From Pseudomonadales bacterium (GTDB lineage: Bacteria; Pseudomonadota; Gammaproteobacteria; Pseudomonadales; Halieaceae), in assembly GCA_024234815.1 (NCBI GenBank), contig JACKNO010000002.1:248001-312000 (forward strand): 64,000 nucleotides of DNA. The letters are read 5' to 3'. Made by a program: the position numbers and the translations under genes. Positions 18,078-27,167 of this stretch are shown here, in pieces (position 1 is the first letter of the stretch; every line of letters starts with the position of its first letter). Below the pieces are notes generated by a model, which did no database searches, had not been told where the DNA came from, and saw only the letters and a list, made by a program, of their open reading frames with translations.

Positions 18078-18296
18078 TGTCTATCGGCCACTCTCGGAAC
18101 CAACTCACTACACTTTTTTTATTCTCAAACCAGAGCTTACCACAATATATGGGGCTAGCCAGACCCACACCGCGGCACCGAAAGTATGGTTAGTGGCATA
18201 TAATGTTCATCAATCTGACCGCATAAGTCCTATGCCTCATGCCTGCTCGCCATGCCATAATTTCAATAACATTCCGGCTTGTTTTAGCGTCAATTT

Positions 18297-18797
18297 ATGA
18301 ATCAATCAACGACAGCAAAGGCCCATCTTCGACACGAAGTGTTGGTCGGGGGTATATCCAACACCTTCTTTAATGGCCTGATCGCCTGGTTACTGCTAAC
18401 GGGCGGACCAGCGCTGGCCTGGGGCGGAGAGCATAGCTTCGTGGTTGATGTCATCGCAACCGCACTCCTACTGCCGTTGATCGTCGCTCTTATCGTCATT
18501 CCGCTACAACGTAGCAAGCTCAGCAAGGGGAAGTTACAGGCTATTAGCCTGGGGGCAGGCTCCAGAATGCAGGCGATCGCAGACCGCTTCCCGGCCGGCA
18601 CGCTCAAGAGTGCCATGTTATTCGGATTGTTTGGAATGTGTGTCATCGCACCACTCACCCTGCTGGGTTTCTACCTGTTTGGGGTGGAAAACGTTTCTCC
18701 AACCAATTACGCCATTTTCAAGGGTGTGTGGGCGGGAGTAATGGCAGGCCTGCTGGTCATCCCTATGGTGCTGATAGCACTACGTGATCCGCAGTAA
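18297..18797 (+). CDS. Hypothetical four-helix integral membrane protein
   Basis: A 166-aa protein that I do not recognise. It has about four hydrophobic segments: near residues 20-40 (ISNTFFNGLIAWLLLTGG), 48-70 (VVDVIATALLLPLIVALIVI), 105-130 (AMLFGLFGMCVIAPLTLLGF) and 140-162 (GVWAGVMAGLLVIPMVLI). Basic loops lie between them. The start is the ATG at 18297; the ribosome site is weak. It diverges from the AraC gene and is followed after 40 bp by an SDR gene that could share its transcript. Confidence 0.75.
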   Translation: MNQSTTAKAHLRHEVLVGGISNTFFNGLIAWLLLTGGPALAWGGEHSFVVDVIATALLLPLIVALIVIPLQRSKLSKGKLQAISLGAGSRMQAIADRFPAGTLKSAMLFGLFGMCVIAPLTLLGFYLFGVENVSPTNYAIFKGVWAGVMAGLLVIPMVLIALRDPQ

Positions 18798-18837
18798 TTT
18801 TCCCTGACCCCAAGCTTATTAACTGAGGAACACCTTC

Positions 18838-19596
18838 ATGAAATTACTGGAAAACAAGGTAGGCATAGTCACAGGTGCGGGCCAGGGTATTGGTCGCGCC
18901 ATTGCGATGTCCTATGCACGCGAGGGCGCGCAGGTCGTGGTGGCGGATTTCAATGAAGAAATGGGCAGCGAGACTGTGCGCCTGATCCAGGCAGCCGGGG
19001 GAGAGGCTAGTTTCAGCTTTGGTGACGTAAGCAAGGAGGACTCGGTAGAGGCTATGGTCAATTTTGCAGTAGCCACCTATGGCAGGCTCGACATCGCCTG
19101 CAACAGTGCCGCCCTCAGTCGCGGTGCGGGACCTATACACGAGTTTGAACGCAGCGTATTCGACCAGACCCTGGAGATGTGCCTGACTAATACCTGGCTG
19201 TGCATGAAATACGAAATCGCTGCGATGCTGAAATCTGGCGGTGGTGCCATAGTGAATATTTCCTCGAACGCGTCGCTTAAAGGCCAGGCGTACAACACCG
19301 CCTATGCCGCAGCCAAGGGTGGCGTAAACATTCTCACCAAGAGTTCCGCGGCGGAGTACGGAGCCCAGGGCATTCGCATCAACGCGGTATCACCCGGGGT
19401 TATTCGTACCCCCGGTGTAGAAAAATACTTTAAAGAGCAGCCGAAAATAGCAGAGGGACTAAAGAAAGCGGCTGTTATGAACCGACTGGGGGAACCCGAA
19501 GAAATAGCCGAAGCCGTCACTTTTCTGTCCTGTAACCGCGCCTCGTTCATTACCGGCCAGATATTGTCCGTAGACGGTGGCGGGGCGATCCGCTAA
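18838..19596 (+). CDS. SDR family oxidoreductase
   Basis: A 252-aa classical short-chain dehydrogenase. It has the cofactor motif VTGAGQGIGRAIA, Asp after strand 2 (VVADFNEE, which favours NAD+), LDIACNSAAL in place of the usual NNAG, and the catalytic Ser plus Tyr-x3-Lys in NISSNASLKGQAYNTAYAAA followed by KGG. The C-terminus is ILSVDGGGAIR. A GAGGA site precedes the ATG. The N-S-A substitution in the NNAG motif is modest and occurs in other SDRs. Substrate unknown; it belongs with the surrounding oxidoreductases. Confidence 0.9.
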   Translation: MKLLENKVGIVTGAGQGIGRAIAMSYAREGAQVVVADFNEEMGSETVRLIQAAGGEASFSFGDVSKEDSVEAMVNFAVATYGRLDIACNSAALSRGAGPIHEFERSVFDQTLEMCLTNTWLCMKYEIAAMLKSGGGAIVNISSNASLKGQAYNTAYAAAKGGVNILTKSSAAEYGAQGIRINAVSPGVIRTPGVEKYFKEQPKIAEGLKKAAVMNRLGEPEEIAEAVTFLSCNRASFITGQILSVDGGGAIR

Positions 19597-19634
19597 GAGC
19601 TTAGTAAAATAGGCCCGAATCCGGACGGGGCAGT

Positions 19635-19658
19635 GGGCGGTTATTTCCCGCTCCGCCC
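19635..19658. terminator. GC-rich hairpin between convergent genes
   Basis: GGGCGG (19635-19640) can pair with CCGCCC (19653-19658) across a 12-nt loop, between the stops of the convergent SDR and luciferase-like genes. There is no U-run, so it is at best a weak or Rho-assisted end. Confidence 0.3.
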
Positions 19659-19668
19659 CCCCGAAAGC

Positions 19669-20538
19669 TTACCAGTGATGGATAATCGTCTCAGCAAACT
19701 GTTCGATTCTCGCAAGTTTCTGCTCAAGGTTCAGTGCGGGATCATAGGGATTCCAGGGTGTCACACAGATATCTGTCACGCCCAGTTCCTCCAGTCGCCT
19801 GAAGTCATCGAGGGTGCGTGCATGCATATCAAACGCGTGGATCTCAAAGTCGGTGCGCCCGGCCGTTCCGAACTCCTGACGTAACTCGTTAAGCTTATTG
19901 ATCATCTGCTGCAGAGATTCATAATCGCTATTTGCCGAGATCCAGCCATCGCCTGTCTGCGCGGCCCGACGCAGGGCCGGTACCGCGTGACCGCCGACCA
20001 GGATTGGAAGTGGCCCAGCGGGCACCGGGCTCAGTTTCATCCTGCCGATGTCGTAATACTCGGAAGTGTACTCAAAATACTCGCCGGTTATAGCGCCGCG
20101 GATAATCGAAATGCAATCGTCCATGCGTCTACCGCGCTCCTCGAAAGCGATACCGTTGAACGTAAAGTCTTCCTTCCAGGGACTGAGCCCCGCACCCAGT
20201 GCTATTCGGTTATTGCTGACCACGGCCAGGGACGACAGCGCCTTGGCCAGCACGAGTGGTTGCCGTACCGGCACCTTGAGTACCGCGGGGTAAAAACGCA
20301 GGGTTTTGGTGACGCCAGCCATGATGGTCATTGCCACGATCGGGTCCAGTACCGGCACACCTTCGAGCGCTTGCCGCACGGCATCAGTACTCAGGTAGGG
20401 GTAATCAGACTCAGTGACCTCCGGATAAAACAAGCTGTCCGGAATCGCCATGGAAGTCCAGCCGGCAGCTTCGGCAGCAGGTGCTATCGTCGTATAATCT
20501 TCGGTACCGCCCAAGCCCGTCATCAGCGTAAAACGCAT
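19669..20538 (-). CDS. LLM-class (luciferase-like) flavin-dependent oxidoreductase
   Basis: A 289-aa TIM-barrel protein of the luciferase-like monooxygenase family, using FMN or F420. Markers are the N-terminal AAEAAGWTSMAIPDSLFYPE, the cofactor strand AMTIMAGVTKTLRFYPAVLK, VVSNNRIALGAGLSPWKEDF, the dimer/cofactor segment LPILVGGHAVPALRRAAQTG and DGWISAN. It resembles the short F420-type subgroup, though F420 use in gammaproteobacteria is uncommon. The cofactor therefore needs testing. It is transcribed toward the SDR gene and diverges from the SnoaL-like gene at 20736. Reaction unknown; oxidative ring opening or hydride transfer is typical of the family. Confidence 0.85.
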   Translation of the reverse strand: MRFTLMTGLGGTEDYTTIAPAAEAAGWTSMAIPDSLFYPEVTESDYPYLSTDAVRQALEGVPVLDPIVAMTIMAGVTKTLRFYPAVLKVPVRQPLVLAKALSSLAVVSNNRIALGAGLSPWKEDFTFNGIAFEERGRRMDDCISIIRGAITGEYFEYTSEYYDIGRMKLSPVPAGPLPILVGGHAVPALRRAAQTGDGWISANSDYESLQQMINKLNELRQEFGTAGRTDFEIHAFDMHARTLDDFRRLEELGVTDICVTPWNPYDPALNLEQKLARIEQFAETIIHHW

Positions 20539-20735
20539 TGATTACTCCTTCTGTAGATTTCCAGCAGAGTAAAGCAACCCGTTTTTGGATATAGTACCAA
20601 AGCCCTCTAAATGATAGACATAATCCACCAGGCGGGTGACATTGCTCTCCCAAATCGCCATACTTTTTGTAGCCAATCCCGATATCGGGCACCAACTTTT
20701 CTAAGATTCCATAACTACTATTAACAGGGAACAGT

Positions 20736-21146
20736 ATGAGTCTATCAATTGAGGACAAGCTTGAGCTACACGAACTGGCAGGGCGCTACGGCGATATCAT
20801 TGATGACCAGAACTGGCCCGCTCTCGGCAGCATTTTTACCGAAGATGCCGTTTTCGAAGTCGTGGCACTGGTTACAATGAAAGGGCTGCCTGAAATCATG
20901 CGGTATATGGCTGAAGATGGAAGACACCCACTCGCCCATCTCATCACCAACATCCATATTGAGGAGCGAAGCGACTGCGTCAGGCTGCTCAGTCGCGGCA
21001 TTTTCCCAATCATTTCGGATGGCGCCGGGGCGGGGCACAGGGTGTTTTACGGCTCGTACTACGATGAGGTCTGCAAAACCGCGAAAGGCTGGCGGATTTC
21101 CCATCGAGTCTTTTCAACCAGGCGTCAGGTCGAAGTCAATCACTGA
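20736..21146 (+). CDS. SnoaL-like / NTF2-fold protein
   Basis: A 136-aa single-domain alpha+beta barrel protein. The opening helix pattern (IEDKLELHELAGRYGDIID, then DQNWPALGSIFTEDAVFEV) and the strand ending KGWRISHRVFSTRRQ are typical of SnoaL-4-type proteins. These act as small isomerases, dehydratases or hydroxylases on cyclic substrates, or have no known activity. The ATG follows an ACAGGGAA purine stretch. The last 11 bp overlap the end of the convergent MFS gene. The context (SDRs, a luciferase-like enzyme, an Old Yellow Enzyme) supports a role in ring metabolism; this is inference. Confidence 0.82.
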   Translation: MSLSIEDKLELHELAGRYGDIIDDQNWPALGSIFTEDAVFEVVALVTMKGLPEIMRYMAEDGRHPLAHLITNIHIEERSDCVRLLSRGIFPIISDGAGAGHRVFYGSYYDEVCKTAKGWRISHRVFSTRRQVEVNH

Positions 21147-22374
21147 CTTTTGAAATGTATTCCCGCGCTCGGGATTGCCGTGGCAGCCGAAGCGGAACAA
21201 CCAGAATAGCGGCAACTGCCATCAGGCCAGTAAATATCCACAGACAAAGACTGAAACTGCCAGTGGCATCGTACAACCTACCGGTAAGGGGAAACCCCAC
21301 CATAACAAACAGGGTTATGATTGGCGCCATCAACCCGAAAGCGCGACCGTAGCTTTGCAGGCCAAAAATATCCGCGATAAACGCGCCCCAAACCGGTAAC
21401 ATCCCGCCCGCCGCCAACCCTATAGAGACACAGGCCAGCATAATCAGCGGATAGGAAGGTTCCGTTGCAAGAACGATAAAGCCAGCGGCGACGAGCAGTT
21501 GCGCACTCCACAACGCCAATTTTTGACCGATCTTGTCCGCGGCGACGCCAAATAACAACTTGCCTAGCAGACCGCTGATCGCAACCACCATAATGAGCCC
21601 GGAAGCGGCCTCTTCCTGGTGGCCAAGTTGTGAGGCATAAGGGGTCATGTTGGACAGGATCGAGGTATAGGTGCTAAAAAGAAGCCCGAGCGACGCACCC
21701 AGCCACCAGAAATTTGGGTTGCGCAGGATTTCCTTGAGGCCAAGCTGTGCCGCAGCGGTGACGGTACCAGCCACCTCCCCTGCCTGTGGCTCTTGTATTC
21801 CGACTTCCGAGGGCCAACTGCGAATGCTCCAGAGCACTATTGGCAGTACGATAACAATAAGCACTATTGCCAGGTTCTCGAGGGTGCCCCGCCAACCATA
21901 ATCCGGCAGCCAGTAGGTGATCAACCCGGGGATCAGGACACCGCCTACCGACGTCCCGGTTGCGGCAACCCCTAGCGCCTTGCCCCTGTTTTCGGTAAAC
22001 CACCTGGACACCACAGCCGAGGAAATCATGGCGCCTGCCAGGGCGTTGGCCAGGGCCATGGTAATGCCGAAGATCACGATATACTGAACAATCGTCCTGC
22101 TCTGGCCCAGCAGCCACAGACCAAGTGCAAAGAGCACAATACCTGCGGCGAAGAGCTTTCGCACAGACAGTTTGTCGAGCAGGACTCCGACTATGGGCAT
22201 GGTGAAAAGACCGACGAATGTACCGCAGGTCAGGCTATACATCACCATTTCGACACCGACATCGAAGGTCTCCCGCACCGGCTGCGTAAGGAGGCTGACC
22301 GCGTAGGTGAAAAAACCGATCACAAAAGCCTGTGAGAGAAAACCACCGCCGACGACACGCCAACCATAAAACAT
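21136..22374 (-). CDS. MFS transporter, 12 transmembrane segments
   Basis: A 412-aa major facilitator of the oxalate/monocarboxylate type. The start MFYGWRVVGGGFLSQAF is characteristic of that subgroup. The loop 2-3 motif appears as GVLLDKLSVRKLFAAG, with a second-half counterpart GVAADKIGQKLALWSA. Hydrophobic segments cover most of the protein. ATG 22374 is preferred over an in-frame GTG at 22398 because GGAG lies 7 nt before it. It probably moves an organic acid made or used by the neighbouring enzymes. Its 3' end overlaps the convergent SnoaL-like gene by 11 bp. Confidence 0.9.
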   Translation of the reverse strand: MFYGWRVVGGGFLSQAFVIGFFTYAVSLLTQPVRETFDVGVEMVMYSLTCGTFVGLFTMPIVGVLLDKLSVRKLFAAGIVLFALGLWLLGQSRTIVQYIVIFGITMALANALAGAMISSAVVSRWFTENRGKALGVAATGTSVGGVLIPGLITYWLPDYGWRGTLENLAIVLIVIVLPIVLWSIRSWPSEVGIQEPQAGEVAGTVTAAAQLGLKEILRNPNFWWLGASLGLLFSTYTSILSNMTPYASQLGHQEEAASGLIMVVAISGLLGKLLFGVAADKIGQKLALWSAQLLVAAGFIVLATEPSYPLIMLACVSIGLAAGGMLPVWGAFIADIFGLQSYGRAFGLMAPIITLFVMVGFPLTGRLYDATGSFSLCLWIFTGLMAVAAILVVPLRLPRQSRAREYISKVSD

Positions 22375-22476
22375 TGCCTTACTCCGCAAAGACCGCACTG
22401 GTGTGCGAATGGGATTTCAGAAACTACACGTTCATTATTGGCGTTGATTATAGTGGCGAATCGGATAGCTCGCTTA

Positions 22477-22600
22477 GTACACCTGTACGACTGCCGTCGC
22501 TAAAACTTGAAATACCCTTGATTACAGTCAAGGTCTCATCCGGACTCGAACCAGCACTACAACAAAGATAGCGCGCATAGTACAGTCGTACACTACGTGC
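22477..22600. promoter_or_regulatory. Paired GTAC-type dyads upstream of the D-2-hydroxyacid dehydrogenase
   Basis: Two operator-like elements lie in the divergent gap between the MFS and dehydrogenase genes. The first, GTACA-CC-TGTAC (22477-22488), overlaps GTACGACTG. The second, GTACAGTCGTAC (22581-22592), contains the inverted copy CAGTCGTAC. The second sits inside a longer imperfect GCGC...GCGC dyad ending near 22602. They look like regulator-binding sites; no regulator is assigned. Confidence 0.4.
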
Positions 22601-22673
22601 GCTGTTCTGACAGCCTATACTTTAGTGATATCAGAGTTGGTATAGTTTCCTTTTTGTTTATTGGAACCTGGTC

Positions 22674-23612
22674 ATGCGAATAGCCTTACAGTCAGAAATC
22701 CCCGGTCTGGTCGACCAGCTACAATGCCTCGCACCGGATATCGAGGCATTCGTTGTGCCGGATACCAACGAATCCGGCGAGCGCCGCATAATGGCTGACG
22801 TTCTCCTGGGTACCGCTACAGGAAGAACCCGGTTGCCAGCTCTGATCGAACGCTGCGAGGGCCTGCGCTGGCTCCATATCCTGGGAACAGGTGTCGATAA
22901 ATTTCCGCTCCACCTGGTCGAGGACAAACTGGTTACCTGCTCCCGCGGTGCTACCGCCGGCCCTATTGCCGAGTGGGTAATGGCCATGCTGCTCGCGCAT
23001 GAAAAACAGTTGCCGGATGCCTGGATTACCGAACCGCCCCAGGCCTGGTATATGGCCGATCTTGGATGCCTTGAAAACAAAACCCTGGGAATTATCGGCT
23101 TTGGGGCCATCGGCCAGGCTATCGCCAAACGAGCACTGCCATTTGACATGAACATCATTGCCAAGGTGCGCACCCACAGAACCAGCCCTGTTCAGGGCGT
23201 CGAGCTGGTAGCGGACCTGGACAAGCTGCTGCTGCGAGCAGACCACCTGGTTCTGGCGCTGCCCTCCACACCCCAGAGCGACGGGCTCATCGGGACCCGC
23301 TCCATGGCGGCCATGAAGCCCGGCGCGCACCTGGTTAACGTGTCCCGCGCAAACCTTGTCGACCAGGAAGCACTCCGTGAAAACCTGGATAAGGGCCACA
23401 TAGGCCGCGCCTCTCTCGATGTTGTGGAACCCGAACCCCTCCCGGCTGGCCACTGGATATACCGACATCCAAAAATTTTCCTCAGCCCCCATATCTCCTG
23501 GAGCGGGCCAAATATGATTGAGCGTTTGATGGAACCATTTTTTGCCAATGTAACAGCCTTTGCTAACAATCAGCCACTACAGGGTGTAGTTGATACGGTT
23601 GCAGGTTACTAG
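22674..23612 (+). CDS. D-2-hydroxyacid dehydrogenase (NAD-dependent)
   Basis: A 312-aa member of the D-isomer-specific 2-hydroxyacid dehydrogenase family, interconverting a 2-keto acid and a D-2-hydroxy acid. It has the cofactor loop GIIGFGAIGQAIAKRALPF, the catalytic Arg in VNVSRANLVDQEAL, the Glu in DVVEPEPLP and the His in LSPHISWSG. N-terminal ILGTGVDKF is typical of the GhrA/CtrA-like subgroup. It is read away from the MFS gene across a gap holding two palindromic elements, and is followed by a GC-rich inverted repeat. Substrate unknown; glyoxylate or hydroxypyruvate-like acids are possible. Confidence 0.88.
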   Translation: MRIALQSEIPGLVDQLQCLAPDIEAFVVPDTNESGERRIMADVLLGTATGRTRLPALIERCEGLRWLHILGTGVDKFPLHLVEDKLVTCSRGATAGPIAEWVMAMLLAHEKQLPDAWITEPPQAWYMADLGCLENKTLGIIGFGAIGQAIAKRALPFDMNIIAKVRTHRTSPVQGVELVADLDKLLLRADHLVLALPSTPQSDGLIGTRSMAAMKPGAHLVNVSRANLVDQEALRENLDKGHIGRASLDVVEPEPLPAGHWIYRHPKIFLSPHISWSGPNMIERLMEPFFANVTAFANNQPLQGVVDTVAGY

Positions 23613-23646
23613 TGCCCTGTCCGATTAATTCGCATCATTTCAGCGT

Positions 23647-23713
23647 GCCAGCCAAGGTTCCTGGCAAGGCGCGCCTCGCCGGCAATGGTCGGCGCCCAGG
23701 GGCCTTGGCTGGC
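23647..23713. repeat. GC-rich inverted repeat between dehydrogenase and selA
   Basis: GCCAGCCAAGG (23647-23657) is perfectly inverted as CCTTGGCTGGC (23703-23713), with inner CCTGG/CCAGG pairing and GGCGC-rich arms. It forms a long cruciform or RNA hairpin. It has no U-tract, so it is not a standard terminator. It may be a dispersed repeat or a processing signal. Confidence 0.5.
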
Positions 23714-23816
23714 GCGCCCTGCGGGAGCCTCCAGAACACCCCTTGCGGTGAGGCTTTCTGTTAGCTCTGAATATCGAGGAACTTATGGTAAGGGATACTA
23801 GCAGAGGACAGATGCG

Positions 23817-25220
23817 ATGACTGCCGACCGGGACATCAGGAGCGAATTACCATCCGTTGACCGTGTGCTGCAGGCGTCGCAGGACCTGGTCTCGCGCTGT
23901 GGTCACCGCAGGGTAAGCGAGGCAATTCGCGAGCATTTGCGCGACATCCGTGAGGGCGTCAAGACGGGACAGAACCCAGACTGGAGCATCCCGGCGGTTC
24001 ACTCCGCAATAAACTCACGCCTGTCCGCCAGTGACGCGCGCGGTATCCGACCCGTCATCAACCTGTCCGGCATAGTCCTGCATACCAATCTGGGGCGAGC
24101 CTGTCTCCCGGCAGCCGCCGCCGAGGCGGCCTGCCAGGCCGCGATGTTCCCCAACAACCTGGAGTACGACCTGGAGACCGGCAAGAGGGGCAACCGCGAC
24201 AGCCACGTCGAGTCTCTGATCTGTGAGCTGACCGGCTGTGAAGCCGCTACGGTGGTTAATAACAACGCGGCGGCTGTGGTACTGGCACTCAGCACATTGG
24301 CCAGAGGCCTGGAAGTGCCTGTGTCGCGGGGCGAACTGGTCGAAATTGGCGGATCCTTTCGCGTGCCGGAGGTCATGGAGTCCTCTGGCTGCACCCTGGT
24401 GGAGGTGGGGGCAACCAATCGCACGCACCTGAAGGACTACCGCTGTGCAATCTCTACACAAACCGCATTGTTAATGAAGGTTCACACCAGCAACTACCGG
24501 TTGGAGGGTTTTACCCACTCAGTGGACGAGAAAACCCTGGCCGAGTTGGCGCATGAACACGGCCTGCCCTGCATGGTGGATCTCGGTAGCGGCTGCCTGG
24601 TCGACTTCACCGCCCTGGGCCTGCCGGGAGAACCGCAAGCCTCAGAATACATCGCCAATGGCGTAGACCTGATTACCTTCAGTGGTGACAAATTACTCGG
24701 CGGGCCACAGTGCGGCATTATTGCCGGCAAGAAATCGCTGATTGAGCGCATTTGCAGGAACCCCCTGAAGCGCGCGCTCCGTGTGGACAGTATGATTCTG
24801 GCGGCCCTGTCAGAAGTGCTCAAGCTGTACCGGCACCCGGAACAGCTGACGGAAACGCTGCCGACCCTGCGACAACTGACCCGCCCCGCAGCCGATATCG
24901 AAGCGCAAGCGGTGCGCCTGTGCGCTGAACTTGCCAGCTATCTCCCACATCCCTTCCGGGTCGCGACAGCGCCCTGCCTCAGTCAGATTGGCAGCGGCGC
25001 CCTACCGGTCGAAACGATCCCCAGCTTTGCCATCGCCATTGAATCCGCGGAGGGGCGGGACAGTGACCTGAGAAGCCTGGCCACGGAACTACGCAGGCTG
25101 CCACGCCCGGTAATCGGCCGCATCCACGACGGCAGCTTGTTGCTGGACCTGCGTTGCCTGGATTGTGAATCGCTCTTCCTGCAACAACTGCCCCAACTCA
25201 GGGACGCGCTGTCGTGCTAG
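23817..25220 (+). CDS. selA: L-seryl-tRNA(Sec) selenium transferase SelA
   Basis: A 467-aa PLP enzyme that converts Ser-tRNA(Sec) to Sec-tRNA(Sec) using selenophosphate. The N-terminal tRNA-binding region (LPSVDRVLQ) is followed by VINLSGIVLHTNLGRACLP, the YDLETGKRG signature and the Schiff-base lysine K292 in FSGDKLLGGPQCG. The length matches the E. coli protein (463 aa). It overlaps selB by 7 bp and, with the tRNA-Sec gene after selB, forms a complete selenocysteine locus. selD (selenophosphate synthetase) is not in the window. Confidence 0.96.
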   Translation: MTADRDIRSELPSVDRVLQASQDLVSRCGHRRVSEAIREHLRDIREGVKTGQNPDWSIPAVHSAINSRLSASDARGIRPVINLSGIVLHTNLGRACLPAAAAEAACQAAMFPNNLEYDLETGKRGNRDSHVESLICELTGCEAATVVNNNAAAVVLALSTLARGLEVPVSRGELVEIGGSFRVPEVMESSGCTLVEVGATNRTHLKDYRCAISTQTALLMKVHTSNYRLEGFTHSVDEKTLAELAHEHGLPCMVDLGSGCLVDFTALGLPGEPQASEYIANGVDLITFSGDKLLGGPQCGIIAGKKSLIERICRNPLKRALRVDSMILAALSEVLKLYRHPEQLTETLPTLRQLTRPAADIEAQAVRLCAELASYLPHPFRVATAPCLSQIGSGALPVETIPSFAIAIESAEGRDSDLRSLATELRRLPRPVIGRIHDGSLLLDLRCLDCESLFLQQLPQLRDALSC

Positions 25221-27139
25221 TGGCTACCGCCGGTCATGTGGACCACGGCAAGACCAGCCTGGTGCAGCGCCTGACCGGGGTCGACACGGACCGGCTGGCG
25301 GAAGAGAAACAACGGGGGCTGACCATAGAGCTCGGCTACGCGTTTGGAGAAGGCGGGGCAATGGAGTCCATCGGCTTTATTGACGTGCCTGGTCATCACC
25401 GCTTCATCAATACCATGATATCCGGGATCAATGGCATCGACCTCGGCATGCTGGTAGTGGCGGCAGACGATGGGCCGATGCCGCAAACACTTGAACACCT
25501 GCAACTTCTGCGCCTGCTGGGTGTGGAGCGATTCGCGGGCGTCATAACGAAGAGCGACCTCGTCGACAGGGCTAGACTGGATCAGGTCGCGAAACAGACC
25601 GGCGCACTTATTCCGGGCGCGCCCCTGTGCGAAATTTCAAACCGCACCGGTGAGGGCCTCGCCCAGCTTCAGTCGATACTGGATAACGCGTCGCGGGACT
25701 GCCCCCCGCGCGCAACCGAGGCGCAGTTTCGCCTGTACATCGACCGTGTATTCATCAAGAAAGGTGCGGGAGTGGTGGTCACCGGCACCTGCCTGTCGGG
25801 TTCCGTCGACACCGGGGATGAATTGCGACTGCACCCGTCGTCAGGGAGCAATACACGGGACACGAACGTCCGGGTACGAGAAATTCATACCCAGGGCAAA
25901 CCCGCGACCTCGGGTCACGCCGGGCAACGCTGCGCACTGAATCTCGCCGGCAAGGTCTCCCTGGAGCGAATCCACAGGGGAGATTTTTTATGCGCGCACC
26001 CCACCGCCCTGCCGAGTCGGCGCCTGGATACGCGCTGCTGGACAGTTGCGGGGCCGGAGCGGCCCCTGAAGCACCTGGGCAGGGTAAAACTCTATATCGG
26101 CACCCGCCGCGTCGGCGCCAGAACCTATTTCCTCGATCGCGGCGAAGACAATGCGTCGAGCCATCGTATTCAATTGATCCTGGACCGGGGCGTACTCGCT
26201 TTCGCCGGCGACCGTTTTGTCCTGCGGGATGACAATGAGCGCACAACCCTGGGAGGCGGCATTATAATCGATCCGGAGGCTCCCCAGTGGGGCAAATCAC
26301 GCAGCAAGCATCTTAAACAGCTCGACGCGCTGGAAATGGGACAGCCGGAAGCGGCCCTCAATCAACTGCTGTTCAGCAATGGCGATATTGTCAGCCTGCG
26401 CCAGAGTAAGCGCACCTGGAACCTGACCCGGGACGAGATGGAAGGCCTGCTGGCCCGCCCCCCGTTCGCGGCAAACACTCTCGTGAGAGTAAGCGCCGAT
26501 GGGGATGAACTCGTCGTATCACGCGAGTTGTGGCAAAACTATGTTGAGCACCTGACGCAGCAGTTAGCCGAGTGGCATGGCGCGCGCCCGATGGAGCCCG
26601 GTATACGACCCGAGTCGTTGCAAGCGCTGGTGCAGCGTCAGCTCCCTGCGCGCCTGTTCAAGGCGGTGCTGGATGATCGAATTCGCGCCGGTCAAATCGT
26701 CCGCCAGGAGCAACTGATTCGCGCCCTTGGGCACAGGCCCACACTGTCACCCCAGGTGCAACGGGAGTGGCAACGACTCGAGGCATGGATAAAAGCCAGA
26801 GGCGCCAATATTCCACTGCGTTCTGAAATACAGCAGGGTACCGGTTTCGATGCCGGGCGCCTGGAAACCTTGACTCGCCCCGCCATCAAGACAGGAGACC
26901 TGGTAGAGATCGGCGAGAAACGACTTGCGCTGCCGGCCACGCTAAGGGAACTGGCCGTATTGGTAAAACAGTTCACGGACACCTCAGGCGGAATGTCAGT
27001 GATCGAGGCAAAGCAGGTATTTGGCCTCGGCAGAAACCTGACCATTGAAATACTCGAGTTCTTTGATCAAATTGGCTATACGAGAAGGACCGGGAATTTG
27101 CGATTGATTTCAGACCTGAATGCGATTCAACTACGGTAG
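25214..27139 (+). CDS. selB: Selenocysteine-specific elongation factor SelB
   Basis: A 641-aa GTPase that brings Sec-tRNA(Sec) to UGA codons followed by a SECIS element. The G1 loop GHVDHGKTSL is at the very N-terminus, G3 is DVPGHHRFI and G4 is TKSD. EF-Tu-like beta-barrel domains follow, and the C-terminal part carries the winged-helix SECIS-binding domains (residues about 440-641; IEAKQVFGLGRNLTIEILEF near the end). The start is GTG 25214, overlapping the selA stop, so the two are translationally coupled. The length is near E. coli SelB (614 aa). Confidence 0.96.
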   Translation: MLVATAGHVDHGKTSLVQRLTGVDTDRLAEEKQRGLTIELGYAFGEGGAMESIGFIDVPGHHRFINTMISGINGIDLGMLVVAADDGPMPQTLEHLQLLRLLGVERFAGVITKSDLVDRARLDQVAKQTGALIPGAPLCEISNRTGEGLAQLQSILDNASRDCPPRATEAQFRLYIDRVFIKKGAGVVVTGTCLSGSVDTGDELRLHPSSGSNTRDTNVRVREIHTQGKPATSGHAGQRCALNLAGKVSLERIHRGDFLCAHPTALPSRRLDTRCWTVAGPERPLKHLGRVKLYIGTRRVGARTYFLDRGEDNASSHRIQLILDRGVLAFAGDRFVLRDDNERTTLGGGIIIDPEAPQWGKSRSKHLKQLDALEMGQPEAALNQLLFSNGDIVSLRQSKRTWNLTRDEMEGLLARPPFAANTLVRVSADGDELVVSRELWQNYVEHLTQQLAEWHGARPMEPGIRPESLQALVQRQLPARLFKAVLDDRIRAGQIVRQEQLIRALGHRPTLSPQVQREWQRLEAWIKARGANIPLRSEIQQGTGFDAGRLETLTRPAIKTGDLVEIGEKRLALPATLRELAVLVKQFTDTSGGMSVIEAKQVFGLGRNLTIEILEFFDQIGYTRRTGNLRLISDLNAIQLR

Positions 27140-27167
27140 CGGGATTAGAGACAAGGTCCCTTGCAAC

